Part shown: positions 7,387 to 11,768 of the stretch, in pieces
Layout of the letters: the number at the start of each line of letters is the position of its first letter
Numbering within the stretch: the stretch's first letter is position 1
Source of the DNA: Bacteroidaceae bacterium
GTDB lineage: Bacteria > Bacteroidota > Bacteroidia > Bacteroidales > Bacteroidaceae
Direction: 5' to 3'
DNA length: 11,768 nt
NCBI GenBank assembly: GCA_900772575.1
Contig: CAAHEN010000112.1
Span: forward strand, 1-11,768
The notes under the pieces: generated by a model
Told to the model about the DNA's origin: nothing
The model's input: only the letters and a program-made list of their open reading frames with translations
Database searches by the model: none
Program-made: the position numbers and the translations under genes

Positions 7387-8742
7387 ATGAAAGAAGTATT
7401 ACAACAGAAATTCCACGACAAGGCCTGGGCACGCTGGACCGCTCTTGTTATCGTCTCGTTCGTCATGATGTGCGGTTACTTTGTGACCGATGTCATGTCT
7501 CCGCTTGAGGACATGCTGGTCAAGTCTGGTTGGACCAGCAGCGAGTATGGCATATTCTCCGGAGCCTATGGCTATATCAATGTGTTCCTGCTCATGCTGT
7601 TCTTCGGTGGGCTCATTCTCGACAAGATGGGAATCCGTTTCACCGGTATCATGTCGACGGCGTTGATGCTGGGAGGTGTCATTGTCAAGTATTACGCTCT
7701 CAGCACCCCCTTTGACCCCGACCATTACATCTTCGGCATCCATTCCCAGGTATTCTATGCCTCTCTTGGCTTCTCAATCTTCGGTATGGGGTGTGAGATT
7801 GCAGGTATCACCGTGTCCAAGATCATTGTCAAGTGGTTTACGGGGCGCTCAATGGCCCTCGCACTTGGCTTGCAGGTTGCGATGGCCCGTATCGGTACGG
7901 CTTTGGCGTTGAGCCAAAGCCCGAAGATCGCTGAGCACTTCGGCAGCCCGTCAGCTTCGGTGTTGGTCGGAGTGGCAGCACTGCTGGTCGGCTTCATCTT
8001 CTACTTGGTCTTCTGCGTCATGGACGCCAAGGACGACCGCTCCGGCGAGCAGTGCAAGCTTGAAGCCGAAGAGGGATTCCATTTCAGTGACTTGAAAATC
8101 ATATTCTGTAGCCGCGGATTCTGGCTTATCACGATTCTCTGCTTGCTCTTTTACAGCGGCGTCTTCCCCTTCCTCAAGTTTGCCACAAAACTCATGATTT
8201 ATAAATACGGCGTAGCTCCGGAACTTGCCGGCTACATCCCCTCCGTACTGCCGTTCGGCACGATACTGCTGACGCCCGTTTTTGGCACACTCTATGACCG
8301 TGTAGGCCGTGGCGCCACACTGATGATCATTGGGTCTGCACTGCTGCTGCTTGTACACGTACTGTTTACCCTGCCCATTCTCAACTATGGTTGGTTCGCA
8401 GTGCTTGTGATGATCATCCTAGGCGTGGCCTTCTCTCTCGTGCCCAGTGCGATGTGGCCTAGCGTACCAAAAATCATTCCGATGAAGCAGCTAGGTTCGG
8501 CCTATGCCATCATTTTCTATATCCAGAACATCGGACTGTCACTTGTGCCTGTGCTCATCGGCTATGTGATCGACAAATATGCTCAGCACAGACTTCCCAA
8601 TGGCAGTATCAGCTATGATTATACCATACCTATGGCCATCTTTGCTTGTTTTGGCTTTGCAGCCATCATCTTCGCTTTCTGGCTTTTGGCAGAAGACCGC
8701 AGAAAACACTATGGGCTAGAACAGCCAAATATCAAGAGCTAG
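7387..8742 (+). CDS. MFS transporter resembling MFSD1, putative dipeptide carrier
   Basis: This is a 451-residue inner-membrane protein with about 12 predicted hydrophobic segments, first at about 17-37 and last at about 415-435. It belongs to the major facilitator superfamily: GGLILDKMGIRF (from about residue 74) is the loop 2-3 motif and GTLYDRVGRG the matching motif in the second half. The region from Glu137 in FGMGCE to Arg168 in QVAMARIG aligns without gaps with animal MFSD1 as I recall it (GGE, then WF.G, GLQ and MARIG, same 31-residue spacing). SGVFPF, the ALWP-like SAMWP, LGSAYA and IQNIGL also match. Mammalian MFSD1 is reported to carry dipeptides out of lysosomes, so dipeptide transport is inferred here, and the next-door dpp5 supports it. 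The start at 7387 was chosen because the upstream in-frame ATG at 7342 lies inside the hairpin and adds a non-conserved stretch. Substrate remains unproven; a different anion or sugar substrate is possible. Confidence 0.8.
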   Translation: MKEVLQQKFHDKAWARWTALVIVSFVMMCGYFVTDVMSPLEDMLVKSGWTSSEYGIFSGAYGYINVFLLMLFFGGLILDKMGIRFTGIMSTALMLGGVIVKYYALSTPFDPDHYIFGIHSQVFYASLGFSIFGMGCEIAGITVSKIIVKWFTGRSMALALGLQVAMARIGTALALSQSPKIAEHFGSPSASVLVGVAALLVGFIFYLVFCVMDAKDDRSGEQCKLEAEEGFHFSDLKIIFCSRGFWLITILCLLFYSGVFPFLKFATKLMIYKYGVAPELAGYIPSVLPFGTILLTPVFGTLYDRVGRGATLMIIGSALLLLVHVLFTLPILNYGWFAVLVMIILGVAFSLVPSAMWPSVPKIIPMKQLGSAYAIIFYIQNIGLSLVPVLIGYVIDKYAQHRLPNGSISYDYTIPMAIFACFGFAAIIFAFWLLAEDRRKHYGLEQPNIKS

Positions 8743-8765
8743 TCCCCTTTAGACCCCTGTTACAG

Positions 8766-8807
8766 TGAGGGCCACAGCGACAAAACTGGTAGTCGCTGTG
8801 GCCCTCA
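8766..8807 (+). terminator. Intrinsic terminator between the convergent transporter and asnB genes
   Basis: TGAGGGCCACAGCGAC (8766-8781) and GTCGCTGTGGCCCTCA (8792-8807) form a perfect 16-bp stem with a 10-base loop, 23 bases after the transporter stop codon. The tail on the plus strand is GCCTTTTCATAATTG, moderately U-rich. On the minus strand the stem lies 22 bases after the asnB stop but is followed by no T-run, so it probably works best for the plus-strand transcript while also blocking read-through from asnB. Confidence 0.85.
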
Positions 8808-8829
8808 GCCTTTTCATAATTGTCATAGG

Positions 8830-10494
8830 TCAATAGGCCTGCTCATGAACGCCATGGACAGCGCGCCCACTCGGGTCGTTGAGGTTCCTGAAGGCCTCAT
8901 CCCAAGCCAAGGCCTCTGCCGATGAGCAGGCAACACTCGGTACACTGGGTACAGTCTTCGCCGCACTGTCACTGGGGAAGTACTCCTCGAAAATGGAACG
9001 ATAGTAATATTCCTCCTTGTTCATCGGTGGGTTGATGGGAAAGCGCTCAGCGGCGTGTGCCATCTGCTCGTCACTGACAGCTGCGGCAGTGACAGCTTTG
9101 AGCGTATCGATCCAGCTGTAACCGACACCGTCGCTGAACTGCTCCTTTTGGCGCCATGCCACATCGTCGGGAAGCATGTCGGCAAATGCCTCGCGGACAA
9201 TGCGCTTCTCTATCGTCGTGCCGGGGCACATCTTGTCTGCGGGATTGACGCGCATGGCCACGTCGAGAAACTCCTTGTCGAGAAACGGCACGCGGCCCTC
9301 TACGCCCCAAGCGCTGAGAGACTTGTTGGCACGCAGGCAGTCATAGAGATAGAGTTTCGACAGTTTTCGCACGGTCTCTTCATGGAAAGCGCGTGCTGAC
9401 GGGGCTTTGTGGAAGTAGAGATAACCGCCAAACACCTCGTCTGCGCCTTCGCCAGAAAGCACCATCTTGATACCCATCGACTTGATGACGCGGGCCAGCA
9501 GATACATCGGCGTTGAGGCACGCACGGTGGTGACGTCGTAGGTCTCGATGAAATAGATGACATCGCGCACAGCGTCGAGGCCCTCCTGTATGGTGTAATT
9601 GATCTCATGATGCACTGTGCCTATGTGTTCAGCCACCTCACGGGCCTTGACAAGGTCGGGCGCTCCCTTGAGTCCTACGGCAAAGGAGTGGAGCTGCGGC
9701 CACCATGCTGCCTGCTGGCTGTCGGTCTCTACGCGTTTTGCCGCATACTTCTTGGCCACGGCCGAAATGACAGAGCTGTCAAGCCCGCCCGAAAGCAGCA
9801 CACCGTAGGGCACATCGCTCATCAGCTGGCGGCGCACTGCGGCTTCAAGCGCTTCACGCACATCTGTGGAGGTGAGGCGACTGTCTTTTACCCGCTCATA
9901 GTCCGTCCAGTCACGTTTGTACCAACGTACCATTTTCCCCTCACTGCCCACATAATAGTGCCCAGGCAAGAATACTTCGTACTCGTCGCAGAAGCCTTCT
10001 AGAGCCTTCAGCTCACTGGCGCAGTAGATACGGCCCTCTTTGTCATGTCCGATGTAAAGGGGAATGACGCCGATGGGATCGCGAGCGATGATGAAGTCGT
10101 TTTTCTCCTCGTCGTAGAGGGCAAACGCGAAAATGCCATTGAGGCGTTCCAGAAAATTTGTGCCGTACTTGCGGTAAAGCGCTAGGATGACCTCACAGTC
10201 TGAACCGGTTTGGAAGTCGTATTCGCCACTGAGCGATTCGCGAATGTCGCGGTGGTTGTAGATTTCGCCGTTGACGGCCAGTATCTGCTTGCGATCTGGC
10301 GAGAATAGCGGTTGGCCGCCGCTCTCTGGATCGACGATGGACAGGCGTTCATGGCAGAGAATGGCCGTCTGGCCGCAGTAGATGCCACTCCAGTCTGGAC
10401 CGCGATGACGGATTTTCTTGCTCATGGCGAGGGCTTTGTCACGCAACTGGGGCGACTGATGCTTGATATTGAAAATGGCTGTGATTCCACACAT
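8830..10494 (-). CDS. asnB: Asparagine synthetase B (glutamine-hydrolysing)
   Basis: AsnB makes asparagine from aspartate, ATP and glutamine in the cytoplasm. The protein is 554 residues, the same length I recall for E. coli AsnB. It begins MCGI, so removal of Met exposes the class II glutaminase nucleophile Cys2, which also fixes the start codon. The glutaminase domain (about 1-190) shows Arg50 in HERLSIVD, Asn75 in VNGEIYNH and Asp99 in GSDCEV. The synthetase domain has the ATP pyrophosphatase loop SGGLDSS (235-241), and LSGEGADEVFGGY and VEGRVPFLD further on. The C-terminus NLNDPSGRAV...HEQAY is like the E. coli enzyme. It is transcribed towards the transporter and separated from it by a shared terminator. 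Upstream, on the minus strand, are a promoter and a duplicated element that may be an operator. All key residues seen are intact. Confidence 0.96.
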   Translation of the reverse strand: MCGITAIFNIKHQSPQLRDKALAMSKKIRHRGPDWSGIYCGQTAILCHERLSIVDPESGGQPLFSPDRKQILAVNGEIYNHRDIRESLSGEYDFQTGSDCEVILALYRKYGTNFLERLNGIFAFALYDEEKNDFIIARDPIGVIPLYIGHDKEGRIYCASELKALEGFCDEYEVFLPGHYYVGSEGKMVRWYKRDWTDYERVKDSRLTSTDVREALEAAVRRQLMSDVPYGVLLSGGLDSSVISAVAKKYAAKRVETDSQQAAWWPQLHSFAVGLKGAPDLVKAREVAEHIGTVHHEINYTIQEGLDAVRDVIYFIETYDVTTVRASTPMYLLARVIKSMGIKMVLSGEGADEVFGGYLYFHKAPSARAFHEETVRKLSKLYLYDCLRANKSLSAWGVEGRVPFLDKEFLDVAMRVNPADKMCPGTTIEKRIVREAFADMLPDDVAWRQKEQFSDGVGYSWIDTLKAVTAAAVSDEQMAHAAERFPINPPMNKEEYYYRSIFEEYFPSDSAAKTVPSVPSVACSSAEALAWDEAFRNLNDPSGRAVHGVHEQAY

Positions 10495-10557
10495 ATGTTA
10501 GGTGATGTTTGATTATTACTGATTGGATGGTTGTATTGACTGTGTATTTACTTGGTG

Positions 10558-10590
10558 CAAAGTTATGAATTATTTTTCTGACAGAATAAA
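10558..10590 (-). promoter_or_regulatory. Bacteroidetes-type promoter for asnB
   Basis: On the minus strand, TAACTTTG (plus-strand coordinates 10558-10565) is a perfect TAnnTTTG -7 element. TTTA at 10587-10590 is a three-of-four -33 element with a 21-base spacer. The predicted leader before the asnB ATG is about 55-60 bases. The spacer is occupied by the palindrome TTCTGACAGAA (10576-10586), a possible repressor site. Confidence 0.6.
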
Positions 10591-10614
10591 ATCGCAAGCC
10601 CAATTTTTCTGACA
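10572..10614. repeat. Duplicated 12-bp element upstream of asnB, candidate operator
   Basis: ATTTTTCTGACA occurs at 10572-10583 and again at 10603-10614, 31 bases start to start, close to three helical turns. In the first copy the element is part of a perfect 11-bp palindrome, TTCTGACAGAA; in the second it reads TTCTGACAAAT. The second copy also sits between CAATTT (10601-10606) and AAATTG (10614-10619). The geometry suits cooperative binding of a dimeric regulator on one face of DNA near the asnB -33 region. The regulator is unknown; I can show only the repeat. Confidence 0.55.
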
Positions 10615-10735
10615 AATTGAAATATTATGGGCTAGAACCTCTATCTGCAAAGAAAGGTACGCCCCATTGTCCGTCGCTTCATGTTGCTCTGCTTGCCCCC
10701 GAGCTTGGGATATGTAATAATTTTTAGGCGACAGG

Positions 10736-10766
10736 CTTGGCTGAAAAGCAAAAGTTTGTACCTTTG
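10736..10766 (+). promoter_or_regulatory. Bacteroidetes-type promoter for the lipoprotein gene
   Basis: TACCTTTG at 10759-10766 is a perfect -7 match. CTTG at 10736-10739 matches three of four bases of the -33 element with a 19-base spacer. It lies 40 bases before the ATG at 10807, giving a leader of roughly 30-35 bases. Confidence 0.72.
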
Positions 10767-10806
10767 TCCACCAGTCAGACAGACACATCTCAATCGTTTC
10801 ATCACA

Positions 10807-11768
10807 ATGCCCACCACACCGTTAGCTACCTATCGTTTGGCTCTTGCAGCAGTGCTGCTGTTTCTGTTGTCGGCTTGCAATGGCCGGCAGGGACAGTCTG
10901 AACATGATTTTGAGACAGCGCTCGGGCAGCTCGATGACTGTGTGGATTCAGCTGCTGTCTACCGCGCGGCACACCAACGGCAATTGAGCCTTTTGCAATG
11001 TCGCTTGGAGGATGCACATACGGCTGTCGACAGCCTTCAGGCCATCGAAGCCCTTGCCGGCGCTTATGCCTTTTACCAGTCAGATACAGCCTTGGACTAT
11101 GCCGCTGCAGGCATTGCCATCACCCAGCGAATCGACAACCGCCCAGCTGCCGTCAGGCTGGCTGTCCGACAAGCCCTTGTGCTCGGCATGGCCGGCCTGC
11201 CATGGGCCGGCCATGAGGCGCTCGCCGCCATTGATGGCACCCATTGCTCTGCGGATGATCGTCTCCTTGTGCTGCGTGCCTACATCGATGTGTCAGACTA
11301 TTATTATAGCTATTTTCTCCCTAAGGATGTGGCAGCGAGCGAGATTGCCCGCCTGGCCCCCTATCGGGACTCACTGCTTGCGCACGAAGCAAGCGTAGAG
11401 CAGCAACTTCTGCGTCTGTCTCCCACAAACCGCAGCATGGAGCAGGTGTTGGCAGAACTCAAGCAAGCCCTCGCCCGAAGCCGGACAGAAGGCGAGCGCG
11501 GCACATATGCCATCATCATCTCCAACAAGTGCCAGCAAATGAATGACCAGGCACAGCGTGACTATTATTGGGCGCTCTCGGCCATCCATTTCGTCAGGGC
11601 TGCCCGCATGGACAATGAAGGACTGATTCGCTTGGCACAGCTTCTTGTGTCCAAGGGGGAGTGGCGTCGTGCCGAGCGCTATGCCCGCTTGGCCGCTTGG
11701 CAGGCTGATTTCTATAAGTCGCGTTCACGCCAGCTCGAGCTCTACAGTGTCCTACAGGCGATTTCAGC
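10807..11768 (+). CDS. Predicted lipoprotein with helical repeats, DUF6377-like (3' truncated by window edge)
   Basis: The frame is open from the ATG at 10807 to the window end, giving 320 residues so far. The N-terminus is a lipoprotein signal: Arg10, a hydrophobic run, then LLSAC with the lipidated Cys at position 24. The residues after it (NGRQGQ) are not the acidic run that sends Bacteroidetes lipoproteins to the surface, so a periplasm-facing anchor is inferred. The rest is almost all helical, with TPR-like stretches: YAFYQSDTALDYAAAGIAI at about 95, YYYSYFLPKDVAASEIARL at about 165, and ALSAIHFVRAARM then LLVSKGEWRRAERYARLA at about 260-305. The layout, including SDTALDYA, PYRDSLLA and DNEGLIRLAQLLVSKGEWRRAERY, resembles Bacteroidetes DUF6377 proteins from memory; those usually continue with a membrane segment, coiled coil and HTH-like C-terminus, here cut off. 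The function is unknown; a signalling role is possible. It has its own promoter. Confidence 0.72.
   Translation, partial: MPTTPLATYRLALAAVLLFLLSACNGRQGQSEHDFETALGQLDDCVDSAAVYRAAHQRQLSLLQCRLEDAHTAVDSLQAIEALAGAYAFYQSDTALDYAAAGIAITQRIDNRPAAVRLAVRQALVLGMAGLPWAGHEALAAIDGTHCSADDRLLVLRAYIDVSDYYYSYFLPKDVAASEIARLAPYRDSLLAHEASVEQQLLRLSPTNRSMEQVLAELKQALARSRTEGERGTYAIIISNKCQQMNDQAQRDYYWALSAIHFVRAARMDNEGLIRLAQLLVSKGEWRRAERYARLAAWQADFYKSRSRQLELYSVLQAIS

Larger units (their letters stand above)
10495..10806. other. Divergent intergenic region between asnB and the lipoprotein gene
   Basis: This 312-base gap is visibly more AT-rich near asnB than the flanking genes. It contains the minus-strand asnB promoter, the duplicated ATTTTTCTGACA element, an inverted pair AGCCCA (10597-10602) and TGGGCT (10628-10633), and the plus-strand promoter near 10759. 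A weaker minus-strand match, TACCTTTC at 10652-10659, could be a second asnB promoter but lacks the final G. An open frame of 72 codons on the minus strand has no recognisable content, and I do not call it a gene. Confidence 0.6.

Noticed and set aside
10570..10788. 72-codon minus-strand open frame in the asnB upstream region
   Set aside because: It spans the promoters of both flanking genes, has no recognisable motif and no clear promoter of its own.

Overview
The window looks like chromosomal core DNA from a Bacteroidales bacterium, most likely a fairly GC-rich member of the Prevotellaceae. The evidence is the protein types (a release factor 1 tail of the Bacteroidetes form, a YidC of about 626 residues, a Porphyromonas-like dipeptidyl-peptidase 5), promoters of the Bacteroidetes type (TAnnTTTG at -7), and a DUF6377-like lipoprotein. 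Genus assignment is inference. I saw no mobile element, CRISPR array, tRNA or rRNA.

Layout. Bases 2-1368 hold the end of prfA and then dapA (lysine and peptidoglycan precursor synthesis) behind its own consensus promoter. Bases 1423-3105 hold pyrG (CTP synthase), which has its own promoter and a GTG start. After a hairpin-containing gap come yidC (membrane protein insertase, 3223-5103) and, 17 bases on, dpp5 (secreted dipeptidyl-peptidase, 5121-7298). A strong terminator-like hairpin follows and leads almost directly into a major facilitator transporter (7387-8742) whose sequence resembles MFSD1, the lysosomal dipeptide exporter of animals. A perfect 16-bp terminator stem closes this plus-strand block. 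asnB (asparagine synthetase B) runs convergently on the minus strand (8830-10494). A divergent 312-bp intergenic region carries two promoters and a duplicated 12-bp element, and it separates asnB from a plus-strand lipoprotein gene that runs off the right edge.

Most of the window is housekeeping. The most interesting reading is the pair dpp5 plus MFSD1-like transporter. One enzyme makes dipeptides in the periplasm and the adjacent gene encodes a plausible inner-membrane dipeptide carrier, with a possible transcription attenuator between them. This functional link is inferred from family resemblance and position, and I could not run a search to confirm it.
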